A stretch of DNA of 64,000 nt from Tetrahymena thermophila SB210 (taxonomy: Eukaryota; Ciliophora; Oligohymenophorea; Hymenostomatida; Tetrahymenidae). Location of the stretch: the NCBI RefSeq assembly GCF_000189635.1, contig NW_002476443.1, positions 1,752 through 65,751 on the forward strand, written 5' to 3'. The notes under the pieces are model-generated. The model saw only the letters and a program-made list of their open reading frames with translations. It did no database searches and was not told the origin of the DNA. Shown one piece after another: positions 52,020 through 64,000 of the stretch. Position 1 is the stretch's first letter. The number at the start of each line of letters is the position of its first letter. The position numbers were made by a program, and so were the translations under genes.

Positions 52020-53263
52020 TCTTGTTTATTCGTTTTTATTTGTTTTTTGTTTGCTTGCTTGCTTTCTTGATAGAATTTTAACAAAATTAATAAATAAATC
52101 AATAGAAAAATTTTTATATTCAATATTTTTTTAATTTTCATAGAACTTTCTTTTTTTTATGTAGATATAATACAAATTTAGATTAAAGATACCAACAATA
52201 TCTACTTTTCATTTAATTAAACGAATGCCTCTTAGTATATTAATCATATATTTTCAAAATAAAAAGGTGAGCTATTATATTATTCTCTCCTCACTAAGGC
52301 ATCATCAATCAATCAAACAGATAAAAAAATTTATTAATAACTCTTTTTTCACCTTTAAAATAAAAAAATATTAATAATAATAAACTAATATAAATAATTT
52401 TAAAATACTATTTCAACTAACATGTTTAAGTTAATTATAGATATATGGATTTAATCAAAAAGAAAATAAATAAAAGCAATTTATATTCTTTTTATTTTAT
52501 AAAACTTCTTATTTTTAAAAATTTCAAAAAAAACTAGATTTAAAATACCATCAATGTTTGCTTGCCTTTTCTTTATTAAATAAGATAAATTCAAAGAAGC
52601 TATTGTTGATTATTTTATGTTGGAAACCAAACCAACCATGAAAATTTTGCTATGATATTTGGTTTCTGCATACTTTAATTAGTATAATAGCATCATAAGA
52701 TTATTTATGGATGATGACTCTGAAAAATTTATGAGATTTTAAAATTAAATTCTCCATTCATTTAAATTTTTTTTTCATATTCTTTTTTCATTAATATTGA
52801 GCCTTCCCTAAATATTTTAGAAAAATAACCTCCCTAAATTTATTAATAAATATTTTACTAGTTAGTAAGTTTTATAATTTATCATAACAATCAAGCCTAA
52901 TAATCTCGAAAATAAAGCAATAAGCAAGGATACGATTATTTATCATATCTTTTTATTAAATATTTTTATTTTTATATGGTATTTTTATGAAATAAATTAA
53001 AAATATAATGATTTTAATTGTGTTTTTTTATATATTTAATAAAAGTTTTAAAAGTAACTTAGATTGTTTCCACACGTTCGTTGAAACTAATAAAGAATAT
53101 CTTTATAAATCACTTTGGATAGAATATTTATTGATTTAATAATCAGAATAAATAGATAAGCAAACAATAATAAAATTTTAATCAATTTTATTACAAAAAT
53201 TTTAGTTTGTTTTTAAATTATCAAATAAATAATAAATAAATAAATAATTATTTTAATAAGAAT
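52020..53263. other. divergent promoter region with two inverted repeats
   Basis: 1.2 kb between the IF-2 (-) and COG8-like (+) start codons. Two hairpin-capable stretches: ATGCCTCTTAGT at about 52225 with ACTAAGGCAT at about 52294, and GAAACCAAA at about 52622 with TTTGGTTTC at about 52662. The second lies in locally GC-richer sequence up to about 52730. Either could be a small RNA gene or a regulatory site. Neither matches a family I know. Confidence 0.35.
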
Positions 53264-54673
53264 ATGTATTCGGAATATTTAAAAGATAAGCTGGATGATC
53301 CGTTTTGGAAGGACATTCTGAATGGTTCATATGAAAGCATTTAGTCGAATTTAGACATGCTTAAGAGCGAGATTTAGAAGAACAGATTTGAGATGAAGTA
53401 GCAAATAAGTGCAAATTTAAATGATTATGTGAAGAGTTAAGAATCAGCTATAAAATTAACACAAGAATTAAACAGAATTAGGGTTAGTAGCAAAGCAGAG
53501 CAGTTTAAAAAGTAGATCAAATTATTTAAAATAGTTAATGCTAATAGTGAAGGAGCAGACGCTAATACTGCTACTTAAAAAAGCCAGGTCTAGGATTAAT
53601 AGGAAGGAGGCAAAGCTATTTTATTACAAAGCTAGAGTTTGTTTGAAAAATTCAAGAGATGCTAATAGGAAAATGATTACATGGAAATATTTGAAGTTGA
53701 AAGTGTAATTTAAAGGTGTTTAAAGGCAGAAGATTATGAAGAACTTAGCAAACTTCTTTTTTGGCTTGAAAAATTAATTTTAAAAAATAAAGATAATGCA
53801 AGTCTACATAAAATATTCTCAGAGATTATGAAGAAATATAGAAAAGTTTTGTGCAACATACTCTTTTAGAATTACAATAAGTCCAAGAAGGATAAATTGA
53901 AGAAATTTTTTATAGATTTTGGCAAAAATTTAAAATCTTAGAAAGATTCTTATTTGTTTGAGATATTTTAGGCACATTTTGCAAAGAAATTTAAGCAGAT
54001 CTTTGAAAAAAATAAAACTCAGCTTGTTCAAATTAATCATATAGCAAATATATTTGATATATATGGAAAATCGCTAAATAAAAGTGTCTTATTTGTATAA
54101 GAAATCAATGAAAGCTTAAAAGAAAAAGAGCAAATTAAAATTCTTTAGTTTGTCAACAAATTTAGAAAAAATCTTATTGATTTAATAGACAAAGTTAGGA
54201 ATAACAAATTGAATGAAATTAAAATAAGGATAGCCTAATTTTAGGAGCCTCTCAAAACTCATTTAAGACTCGGATCAGTAGACTAGCTTTAAATTTCATT
54301 GCAGACCAAAGTATTTTTAATTAAAGCTAAAGCTTTCTTGAGATATCGCAACAGATTTTTAATCACTTTGGGTGAGCTTAAAGTTATTGAAAATGAATAA
54401 GAAATGTTCAACGAAATGGTCAAAAACTCTGAAGGAATTCAAGTCTTATTGAATATGATTAAAGTCTACAGATTCTTATTACAAACAAATAGAATTAATG
54501 AGTAGAAAATAGATGAATATGTTTCCTAATTTATTGAACATGTTAGCAAAGAAATATAAAACCTAATATAAATTTACTACAACACAGAAGATTTAAAATA
54601 AACAGCAGAAGAATTAGATAATAAAAGAAAAATATTAATAGAAATGCTTTTCAAACAAAGAAAAAATTTTTGA
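53264..54673 (+). CDS. COG8-like Golgi tethering-complex subunit
   Basis: Single exon, 469 residues, ATG to TGA. The N-terminal 70 residues (YLKDKLDDPFWKDILNG, then LDMLKSEIQKNRFEMKQQ) are a helical region like the Dor1/COG8 start, where a tyrosine-leucine entry is followed by long helices. Around residue 145 the stretch IFEVESVIQRCLKAEDYEEL matches the COG8 pattern of a 'leucine-rich segment, R/C-x-x-G-x-Y-E-E-A' spacing. The remainder is all-helical and rich in Lys, Phe and Gln, with no enzyme motif. Known: COG8 is part of the lobe B of the conserved oligomeric Golgi complex, which tethers retrograde vesicles. The assignment rests on a loose pattern. Another multisubunit tether (exocyst or GARP family) is possible. 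Confidence 0.55.
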
Positions 54674-55304
54674 AAAAATACATCAATTATTTTTTATTGT
54701 AAATATTCCAAATAATTTATTTATTTTATCAAGTAAAATATATTTATTCATAATTAATTTTTATCTAACTTTCTAAATTTCTACCTTCGATTTCATAAAT
54801 TAAATAAATATTATACATAAGTTAATAAAAAAGCAAATTAATTTTTTTTATTTGTTGTATATCAAATTAAAAAGCGCTTTAAATTCAATATCAACGAGTC
54901 CAATAAAAAATATAATGAAAACTTAATTAAATAATTAATATAAATTCATTTAGAAGCGAAATACAAAATATCCAAAAAATTAGCAAAAAAAATTGTTATA
55001 ATTTTCATATTCAAGTTTTTAAGCTTAAAATAAGAAGCAATATTTAAGAAAGAAATAATAATAGATATTATAATTTATAAAACTTGATATAAACAGAACT
55101 ATATAGATTTTTATAAAAATGATATTAATAAATTACGAAAATTGCTTATTTAATTTTTAAAAGCAAGGATTTATTTATTTAAATAAATTAATTTCAAGAA
55201 TTAATAATTAGAGCTTTTTTTAGAAATTCTAAAAAGCCTAATGCTTTATTTATTCTTATTAGTTTTATTTGATGCTAAATTTTAATTTTAAAAATAAAAT
55301 ATTT
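54674..55304. other. convergent intergenic region
   Basis: AT-rich 3' flanks between two convergent genes. No ORF or RNA gene supported. Confidence 0.6.
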
Positions 55305-56877
55305 TCATTAATTTTATTATTAAGCGTGATTTTGATATAATAACAAATTTAGTAGAGAGGGTATTTCCAAAATATTAATGCAAGAAACTTCTTCAAATTC
55401 TTCTTAACCTGCAAAGTGTTTTAGTTTTAAATTTAACCTCTTAGAGATAAAGTTTCCATAACTTCTTAGCTTTAATAAATCTCCATCTTGCATTTGCAAA
55501 GTTATTTGAGATTTTGTGTTATCATTTATGCTTTCAATTCTATTTTTATTAATTACAATTTCAATTTAAAAATGTTAATTTATTTTTTTTTCATTTGATA
55601 ATTTACTTTATATTTTTAAAGTTGATTGTTTTCTCTAAATAGCTAAGACCTGCATCAATTAAACTTATTATATCTTCTTCTAGATTTTAAGCATCAGTTT
55701 CAGAAATAACTTCTATTTTTAGATCTTACATTCCATTTAGATTTTTATTATAAACTAGAGTAAAAACTAAAATTTTGAACTTCTCTTAAAAATTAATTCT
55801 TGTTTAGATCAGTTGTAGCAAACCAGGAATGCTTGAGTCAAGACAAAAATATTCTTTTTCTTCTGCATTAGTTTCAACAAATTTATATTCTTCGTTGAAT
55901 ATCATATTAATTGGATATTCACATTTTTAAAAATTGTAAAAACTGTTATCAAAAATTTAAAAGCCTTAGTTATTGAATATTTGAACTGTGAACTTTTTGA
56001 GGTATTAAAACTATTGCAATAACCTGGAATCATCAGGTCTAAATGCCTTTAGTTGTCCTTAAATATCTACAAGCATCTCTCCTGATTAAGCTAATAAAGG
56101 AATATTAGAATTTATTACATCTTAATGTGGCATTTAAATTGCCGATAAATTATGATTTTCAACATATTTTTTAAGTTTAAGTAAACTTGTCTGTTTCTAA
56201 GAATTCAAATCATATTTTTTGTTTTCTAAAAGAAAATAAAGTTCCTATTTATTTTATATTTAAATGAAGCTTTATTTATTTATTTATTTAGAAAGTTCTT
56301 TCATTTATTATTCAAAAATAAATTTATCATTAAATTCATTGAGCATTTACATAAAGTTCATTCTTTAAAATTTGGATGGCCTTTGTTGATTTATTCATAT
56401 TTTCTAGATTATTTTTTTGACTTTTATGCACTTGACCTATTCTCCTAGCAGTTTTCTCCATGTCTAAAGTTCTACTCATCTAATACTAAGCTCTCCATTA
56501 ATAAAATATAATTAAAAAAAATGTTTTATCTTCTAATTAGATATTACAGCGAAGGATAATCCTTATGTGCGGTTTACATGAGTTCATAATCCTTTTAAAT
56601 ATTTTTCATTTTGTTATACTTCTTGAGAAAATCATCAATATTCTTTGCTTAATTATTTTTGTGTAATTAATAAGATAAAAATGATAAAATATGCTAGTCA
56701 TTCTTAAAAATTTAGTGTGAAAGTAACTCTTTATAAATTCATACTTTGAGGAGAGTTTATGATAATCTTTTGCTATTCAACCTCTTTAGCGAGAGTATCT
56801 AAATCTACTTTCTATTTAAGCTTTATAAAGTAACTCAAGCAGCTTCTGTAACAATATTTATTAACAAAACTTATCAT
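55305..56877 (-). CDS. hypothetical protein, 415 residues, five exons
   Basis: Exons 56877-56745, 56647-56548, 56492-56351, 56244-55607, 55539-55305; 1248 nt, an exact multiple of three, ending in TGA. Intron phases are 1, 2, 0 and 2. The first 130 residues are helical (for example DDFLKKYNKMKNIQKDYEL and MEKTARRIGQVHKSQKN). The middle and C-terminal parts look globular, with short beta-like stretches such as FTVQIFNNQGFQIFDN and ITLQMQDGDLLKLRSY. No signal peptide or membrane segment. I do not recognise the family. The start ATG is the first usable one but an alternative internal start is possible. Confidence 0.65.
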
Positions 56878-57669
56878 TTATTATCAATCTTTTCGTATAT
56901 TGAATTATTAACATAATGAATGAAAGATTAGATATATATAAATTAATCAATAATCGATATCTATCAATTATTTTTTGATCTCATTACAAATAAATAAATG
57001 CAAATATAATTAATTAATAAATAAATGCTATTTTTTAGCTATTAAAATGAATGAAAAATCTATTAAATTTGCCCAATTTTCAATTAAATTCTAAATTGTA
57101 TTTCCATAATTAAATTTTTTTCTTCTAATTTTTGATGATCTTTAAATATAAAAGATATTAACATCTTATTCTACTTGTTTTTGTTGTAAGTAAGTTTTCT
57201 AAATAAATTCATTTAATCTAATTTGTATGCATTAATTTATGTTATTCACTTTTTATTAATGAGTTTAATTTTAATTCTAATTATAAATTATTACTTTTTG
57301 GTGATAAAATTTAAGAAATTTCATCAAATCTTTCATGATTTTAAAGTTTAATTTTAGCTATTTATCAAAGCATTTAAAAAATGAGATAGAATTATATTAA
57401 AATTATAATTTTATCAATAATTATTGTATTAAGTAAGTTAATAATATTTTTTACATGTTCTTTTTTATTACTTTAACAGAAAACATATAAACTATTAAAA
57501 TTTACTTCTTTATTCTGTATTATAAAGATAGATTAAAAGTTACTAAAAGAGAATCTAATCTTACTTTTTTAGATTTATAACATATTTTAATTATCGTTTA
57601 AATATACATGATGTATAGATAGTTAGATAGATAATTAGTTATTTAGATATGTAAAGATAGATAGATAGA

Positions 57670-57700
<31 letters not shown>

Positions 57701-58073
57701 ATAGGTAATTAGAATATATGTAGATAGATAAATATAAATGTATTCTTAGATATACACATATATACATAGATAGATGATATATTGGTAGTTAAATAAATTT
57801 ATAAATAATAAAATAGATAGATAGATAGATTAATAAGTTGATAGATGAAATTACTAATGTATGGATAGATAAATAGAGAGAATTTCATACATATTAATTT
57901 TGGATTGTATATATTTACATGAGATTGTTTTAGATTGGTTTAGTTAGTAATTTTGATGTTTTTGTTTATGAAATAACTATCTTGAGTATTATGTTTAATA
58001 ATGTTGATTGAATATATCTTGAAAGTTTGGATAAGCTTCATAAAATATGATTTTAAAGGAAATAATTTTATTT
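56878..58073. other. intergenic with GATA/TAAA microsatellites
   Basis: AT-rich. Around 57590-57880 there are imperfect (TAGA)n and (TAAA)n tracts, the purest at 57654-57704. No gene supported. Confidence 0.7.
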
Positions 58074-59587
58074 TCACTGGTCTACTGTGATGTAGCCGTC
58101 ATCTTACAATTTTTACAAGAAATTTTAGGTGAATTACTTCTGTTTGTATTTACTTAAAAGGTCTGTTTTTTTATCAACTTTTTTGATGAGGTGATTAATT
58201 AATTTTCTCTTAAATTCTGACCTGTTTTTAAATTCGATGAAGTTAGGGTTGTCAATTTTGACTTCAACGTTCACCTATCCTTGCTGGAGAAGATTTATTT
58301 CTTTTAAGTCGTTTTCGAATTCGTTTTCTAGGTTGTTAATTTTATGGTTGGTAAAGCTTGACTATTTTGCTGCTTCCAATTTTTCTTAGTTGCAGGTTTC
58401 TACGAAGTTTTACACTTCTTTTTGCATTTCTATTTTGTTGAGAAGCATTTGTAACTTATTCGCTTTCGCGAATTGTTTGTTTTCTCTCAGTTTATTAATA
58501 CGTTGTTACAAGATTTCAGCTTGAGATTAAACTTTAATCTGAGCTTTTCTGTCTTAATAAGGATTTGAGGACATTGATTTAGATTATCTTTGAAGAAGTT
58601 AGTTCCTCTTTTATTGCTATTAATAATACTACTATTACTGTGTATTTTACAAGCCAGATTATGATTTAGGAGTTTTTATTTAATAGGCTTCGACAGAGCT
58701 GTTAAATGGAGTAAACTTAGCAGATAAATTTCTGCTTATTTATTTTGTTTGAGTGTCTGTTCCTGATTTCACATCAGTTGAAATCTAAGAAAGTTCAATA
58801 GGATTTTTTTGTGGTGTAAATAAAGCAGAGTTAGCTGTTAAGTTTTTAAATTAGACTTTTTGAGAATGTGATCTGTGTAAAGTAGAATTAGGAACTGAGT
58901 AATTGCTTTAAGTTAAGAAAAACTGTTGCCCATTCTAAGATTGTTGAGTGTTCAGGTTGAAAGATTTTTTTGTAGATATTCTAGAATCAAATATATTAGG
59001 TGCAGATTCATGAGTTTTGTTCTAAGAGAATAATTCCTTAAGTTTTTAGTGGCATTTTTCTTATTCAGTTTGAACAAAATGCAAAGGAATCTATCTGGGC
59101 ATACTTCTTTAGATTTCCTCTTACATTTTTGCGTATTCAGGTGAAATCAACCGCTGAAAAACGTTTACTTTCTCACTTGGAGGTTTGACACTTTCTTTGT
59201 TTCTGACAAATTTCTCTGGATCGAACTGAGGATCCTTAACTAAATAAATAATTAATAAAAGAAACAAACAAATTTGACTTAGTAATGTAAAAAAATAAAT
59301 AAATAATCCAATTTTACTTGCATTCAAAATAGCTTTTTTGTTATTCTCAGCCATTTAATTGTATAATTTTTCTGTTTATTCATTTTTCTTCTTGAAAGAT
59401 GTCATATTAAATTTATTTCTAGCAGCATCAATATCAATATTATCAAGCTAAGTCTTTTTAAAAATTTTAATCATATTTTTTTAATTTTCTTCTTCTTCAT
59501 CTTCAATCAGCTCTTGCAGCATTTCTAAAGCCTTAACTTTAGGTATTGATTCTAGACCGTCATCCTAAGTACCGTACTGTATTTCTT
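58074..59587 (-). CDS. single-pass membrane protein with coiled coil
   Basis: Open on the minus strand from an acceptor at 59587 to TGA at 58076-58074. The first ATG inside is at 59522 (482 residues from there), but the frame continues upstream as an acidic stretch (DDGLESIPKVKALEM) and starts after a spliced two-base codon remainder, so a short 5' exon is probably missing. Near the N-terminus there is one hydrophobic segment (IGLFIYFFTLLSQICLFLLL). After it come polar, Gln/Ser/Asn-rich linker sequence and a basic coiled coil (INKLRENKQFAKANKLQMLL). Probably anchored in a membrane with a long cytosolic tail. No enzyme domain seen. A 77-residue standard-code ORF here is simply the TAA/TAG-free part. 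Confidence 0.7.
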
Positions 59588-60530
59588 CTATAATAAATTA
59601 AAAATTACATTAAAACTAATTCAAGCCATAATTAATTAATTATTATTATTATTATTTTAAATTCAAACTCTATTTAATTTTTATTCTCAATTCAAATGGT
59701 ATTTAATAATTATTCTAAATTTAAACACTATTCAAAAAATATTATGACTATTGAAAACTTTTAGCTCAACAATATTTATCAAATACAAAAAAATTAGTTT
59801 AATCTATTTTATCATTTTTTTATTTTGAGAGTTCTAAAATTTGCTAATTTTTAGTGGAATTACTTAATATTTAAAAAAGGAAATTCCTTTTTATTTTAAA
59901 TAAAAAAGATAGCTTTAAACTAAAATAAGTGAATAAGAATGCTGGTTTGATTATCTTTATTTTTGATTTGTTTTTTATTAATCAATGTGCATATATTATT
60001 TTTAATGAATCATTATATTTAAAATACCATTGCATTTGATTTGATAAAAATAAATCAATTATTTTATTCTGCTATAAAGCAAGCAACGAGGGATAGATGT
60101 ATAAAATTTTTATTAAGTATTCTCTAAAATATTTTTGAAATAAATTTATAGGGTATATTTTGGTTATCTTTAAAGAAATTATCCATCTGACCCTCTTAAC
60201 AATTAATTAGATTATTTGAATAAAAGGTCTTAATTTATTCAATAGTTTTTTTGCTTCATTTAAATTTAACTATTCTTTTTGTTAATTATTCTCTTTCAGT
60301 TTCTTTTTAATATTTATCTGCCTATTTAAAATGCTATCTTTATAAAAAGTTTATTTAGTGCCTCATTAATCTCAATAAGTTTGAATTATAAATCATACTC
60401 AAATAAACTGAATTAAATAACATTTGTTATTGATTAAAATAATGTTTTATATTCTTATTTTGCTATGTTTTTGTTATTTTAAATGAAATTTTTGATTGGA
60501 AATACATTTAATTTTGTGCAGATAAGCAAT
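59588..60530. other. intergenic, possible missing first exon
   Basis: Very AT-rich. The 5' exon of the membrane protein should lie here, ending in phase 1, but I could not identify it. A long open frame on the minus strand from about 60650 down to 60310 is judged to be intron and 3' flank of the next gene. Confidence 0.4.
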
Positions 60531-61366
60531 TCAAATTATTATTTTATTTTATATTGCTTTTGAACCAGTTTTCTTAGAATAAAAGTAATGCTTCGATTTG
60601 TAAAAATCTATATTGATAAATTAATAGATAAATAAATGCATTTATCACCTTCTTTCATAGAGAGAATTTTGCCGAGAGTTAAGTTTCTGCTTTGACAAAT
60701 GATATTCATGAATTTGTTAACTTTTTCGTTGTCTTCTAATCCTTGCATGGTTTGCTAATCCTTTTTGATTTTTCTTTGAATTTTAGCCATATCTGCATGT
60801 CTACTTTTTAGGTCGTTTAGCTTATCTTTTAAAGATATTTTTTTGAAATCTCTGAACAATTCCTATAAGTTATTCTGATCGAGATTATTAGCAACCAATA
60901 TGTTCAAAGTCTATTCAATGTCACTTCTCTCTTTTCTTCCTTTTGCCTACTTAAGAATTTTATTTTCCTCAGAAACAACTGCAAAGTCATCAGTGTATTC
61001 ATTTTATTTCATTCTGATCATAACTTCTTGATAAAATGGATCTTATCTTTCTTTTTCTTCATCCTTTTTGAGCTATTCCAAATTTACTTCTTCTTGAACC
61101 TAAGAACTTTCTTCATTATCTTTTTGAGCTCCACTTGCTTGTCCGTTAGCCTTTCTAACCATAATATTAATTCCCTTTTATAACTATTGATGCGATAAAT
61201 TCTTTCCTTCTCTTTCACGAGTGTTGCTGACTTTTTTATTTATGTACATGATCATATTCTTCGACCTGTACTCATTGAAATTAGAGTTGTCGTACCTCAA
61301 AGAGTGAGGCTAAACAGTCTTCCTAAGTAAATATCCCGTATAACCTAAATTAGTGTTTGAGGACAT
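60531..61366 (-). CDS. coiled-coil protein, 264 residues, two exons
   Basis: Exons 61366-60649 and 60607-60531 (795 nt, exact multiple of three, TGA). The 41-nt intron is GTGATAAAT...TATAG. The N-terminus MSSNTNLGYTGYLLRKTVQP is polar, with a basic stretch and tyrosines (RYDNSNFNEYRSKNMIMYIN). Residues 90-230 are strongly charged helix (LEQLKKDEEKERQ; FRDFKKISLKDKLNDLKSRH). The C-terminus is basic (KSKHYFYSKKTGSKAIQNK). The overall character suits a ciliary or cytoskeletal protein, but no family is recognised. Confidence 0.75.
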
Positions 61367-62573
61367 TGCTAAAAGCTAATATTATTGTGTTACTCCTTAT
61401 ATTTTATTTGTAAGTCAATCGGTTTTCCTTTATTTATTGATTGATAGAAGACTAAAAACAAACAAATAATCAAATAATAAAGTAAATTAATTAATGTTTC
61501 AATTTTAATAAATTAAACTAAAGGTATTTTTTATAAATATATTCAGCATATCATCAAAATTGTTTCTTTATTTATTTATTTGATTCATTTATTGTTTGGC
61601 GTAAAATAATTAATCAATTAATTAATTAATTAAATAAATAAATGTCAGAAGTTTTTCAAAGTAAAATTTTTAACTCGTTTTGTGTTAAATGAATTAAAAA
61701 ATTTTCCATATTTTCAGAGCTTTTTTAAGCTAACATGATTATCTAAATAATTAAATTAATATTTTAAGTGCTGGCCAATATTAATCTTTTAGCTGAAAGG
61801 TATTTTGCTTAACAAATTAATTGCTATTAAACAAATTAGCTAAATAATTTTTAACTTTTAATCAAAATTCGAAATTTATTAACAAATCAAATTTAAAGCA
61901 ACCAAAAAATATAACAAAACCTAAGCCACAAACAATTTCATTTCAACTTATCAAAAGTAAATTGAAAAAATTAAATTTATTTATATTTTTTAAGAATTTT
62001 TTACAATTTTTATATCAAATTAAATATAAAAATACTTGAGAAAAAATGATCAAAAATGATCAAAAAACTGATTAATTTAATTAATTTCTATTTTTCACTT
62101 AAAATAAAAAATATTTTAACAAAAATTAAATGATTTAATTGACAAATTTGTTTTTGTTTTAATAAAATTTTAATTAACATTTTTAAATATAATTTTTGTA
62201 ATTTGTTTTAAACTATCCTTTTCTTTTTATTTATCTTTATGGTTTTTAATCTGTTTTTAGCTTTTATTAAAATTATTTTTTTGATTTGATTTATTTGTTA
62301 AATATTTGTTGGCTTAAATGTGTTTTTATTTGGGCTAATTTTAAACGAAATAAATTTATTATTGAAAACAAATTTTTAGAAAAAGCTTTTATTGATGTTG
62401 TTTTTTTTGTTTTGTTATTTTTTTCGTGTTGATTTATTTTATTTTTTGTTGAGTTTTTTTTGGAGCAATAAGAGGGCTTATTTTGTAATGAGAAGAAGGG
62501 GAAATAATTGATAAGGAATATAAATTTAATATAAATAATAACTATAATGTGGAGGATATAATAATATACAATT
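61367..62573. other. intergenic, AT-rich
   Basis: About 1.2 kb with runs such as (TTAA)n near 61610. A 96-residue standard-code ORF on the minus strand at 62291-62581 begins at the stop of the next gene and is probably its 3' UTR. Confidence 0.6.
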
Positions 62574-64000
62574 TCATTCAATTTTATTATTTTTTTTTTG
62601 GTTTTATATTTATAAATTTTTTAAAGATGGTTGTTAAATTTGTTGTTATTGTTGTTGTGGTTGTTGTTAGGGATAGTTTAAAATTTATGGTGTTTTAGAG
62701 ATAAAATTAGTTGATGCTGAGGGGTAGTTAGTAGTTTCGTGAGATTGTTTGGTGGAAAAGGTTAAGACTTATTATTATTGTTGTTATTCAGATTATTGGC
62801 CTTTATATTTAGATTTGGATTATTGAGTAATTAATTTATCAATTTAGTCTTTAGTGTAGGTATATTGTAGTATATTTTATGTTGGATTATAACAAGATGA
62901 AACTGATTTCAAGTTGCCATCTGAGTTTTTGGGTGAAAATAATTAAATTTAATGGTTGGAGTGGTCTACGAAGTTGACGTAATTGCAATTATTGTTGTTG
63001 TTGTTAATGGAAAATGAAGAATTTGTGCTTCCTTTTTTGCTTGAGGGATTAAAAATTTACTTACTCTTTAGGGAGAGATTCGGAGACAGGACTTCAAATT
63101 AGTGCTTTGTGATTTTTTCTTTTTCGAAGGTCTCGTCGAACTCTTCTGTCATAGTAAAGGTATTTTTATGAAATTCGTTGTGTTTGAAATGATTTTTGTT
63201 GTTGTTGTTGAATTCAGATTTGGTTTTATTGGGAATTCCGTTTTTATTTTTGAGATGGAAACTGTTGATGAGCTGGGTTTCATTAATTTTTTTTTCAATT
63301 TTGTTGAAGCTGTTTAGAGTGCTACGGTTAGTTTCAAGGATGTTTTCTTCCAAGATAGGTAGAAATGTTTGAGGTAATTGTTTTTTGTCGTCTCTTTGAG
63401 TTTGCTAGGGAGAGTGGGAATCAGATTCAATTGAGGCGTTGCTTAAGATGATCAAGTAGTCCTGCTGCTAATTATATAAAATGTTTTCTTTACTACTGGG
63501 AATATGTTTGTCAATCAAATTTTAAGTGATATTGTCAATTTATTATTGTTAAGATAGTACATCGGAAGTAGAATTGTGACTTGTATCTTGTATGCCGTGA
63601 GACTGCATAAATGAATAAGGCACAAGCTGCGAGTTATTTTAATCCTTATTGTTATTTTATTTAGCTCTCGAAGAAGTTAAATCATAGCTAAATTCTTTGC
63701 TTTGATTTTATTACTATAAATTTTAGCCACTAATGGCACCTCCTTAGTGGTTAGAGAGAAATCTTCTACGACTTGAATTCGGAAGTTGCTCACACGAGCC
63801 ATTCCGATTAGAGGCAAACGTTTGATTTATATGGTTGTTGCAAAATGACGCCGCGTTATAACTTCCTTTGTGACTTGGTTTATTAAAAATTTGCTCCTTT
63901 TTCATTCTAAGCTAAGGCTCTCTTGTTCTAAATTGGTATTTGGTAACTTCTGCTTTAGTAAACTCTCCTGTCTCATCGATAGTATCGTCGCAGTCCTCGT
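62574..64000 (-). CDS. Q/N-rich protein, 5' end outside the window
   Basis: Open from the right edge of the window to TGA at 62576-62574, about 475 residues, with no intron needed. Composition is dominated by Asn, Gln, Ser, Lys and Thr, with a polyglutamine stretch mostly written TAA/CAA near 62770-62790 and another near 62650-62670, and polyasparagine tracts (NNNNKNH; INNNNNN). Local G+C is higher than the flanks, supporting coding. No folded domain seen in this part; the ordered region may lie upstream. ORFs in both strands at 63.1-63.35 kb in the standard code are fragments or shadows. Confidence 0.8.

Noticed and set aside
52620-52640. AAACCAACC resembling the core of the Tetrahymena chromosome-breakage sequence
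   Set aside because: The rest of the 15-base breakage motif is not present; no adjacent telomere-like sequence.
62291-62581. 96-residue minus-strand ORF starting with MNEIVYYY
   Set aside because: Starts inside the stop region of the Q/N-rich gene and has the base composition of flank; most likely 3' UTR.
63102-63317. 71-residue plus-strand ORF
   Set aside because: Antisense to the Q/N-rich gene, which is open over its whole length.

Overview
The window comes from a ciliate macronuclear-type genome, most likely Tetrahymena or a close hymenostome. TAA and TAG are read as glutamine inside conserved motifs: the Q of HRDIKPQN in a kinase at 14.5 kb is TAA, and the Q of YVQGMN in a TBC domain at 46.07 kb is TAA. 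TGA is the only stop. The DNA is about 80% A+T by eye, and introns are short, AT-rich and GT-AG. Because of the altered code, nearly all short standard-code ORFs in this window are artefacts. The genes below were read with TGA as the only stop and joined at GT-AG sites. I cannot tell micronuclear from macronuclear DNA with certainty; I saw no telomere repeats.

Left half (1-41.2 kb): a tandem gene family on the minus strand. Three related units (A 16.5-5.5 kb, B 24.5-19.7 kb, C 39.4-about 28 kb) each encode two consecutive protein-kinase domains on 11 exons. In A and C these are followed by a leucine-rich-repeat (LRR) domain in which every LRR is one 90-nt, phase-2 symmetric exon (12 exons in A, 14 in C). 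The apparent ~430-bp tandem repeats are therefore exon-plus-intron units, not satellite DNA. At the far left (4.5-0.2 kb) is a second, older array of 13 LRR exons whose introns have diverged while the exons stay open; it belongs to another LRR gene running off the window. Unit B looks like a pseudogene: a 1-nt deletion in kinase domain 1 creates a TGA, and its LRR array is gone. Between C and B lies a decaying set of LRR exons (27.3-26.2 kb). Small palindromic elements sit at rearrangement points. The most notable signal is that the near-identical LRR exons differ mainly in a few codons at the exon junction, which are the residues expected on the concave binding face of an LRR solenoid.

Right half (41.4-64 kb): ordinary compact ciliate genes. 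In order: a hypothetical protein (-), an initiator tRNA-Met (+), a TBC/Rab-GAP with a very Q/N-rich N-terminus (+), a coiled-coil protein (+), mitochondrial translation initiation factor IF-2 (-), a COG8-like tethering-complex protein (+), a five-exon hypothetical protein (-), a membrane-anchored coiled-coil protein (-), a two-exon coiled-coil protein (-) and a Q/N-rich protein that continues past the right edge (-). The splice models for genes A, TBC, coiled-coil, IF-2, the five-exon protein and the two-exon protein each sum to an exact multiple of three and end in TGA, which is good internal support.

The right half looks like housekeeping DNA (vesicle traffic, mitochondrial translation). 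The left half looks like a fast-evolving kinase-LRR recognition family that is being duplicated, diversified and broken in place.
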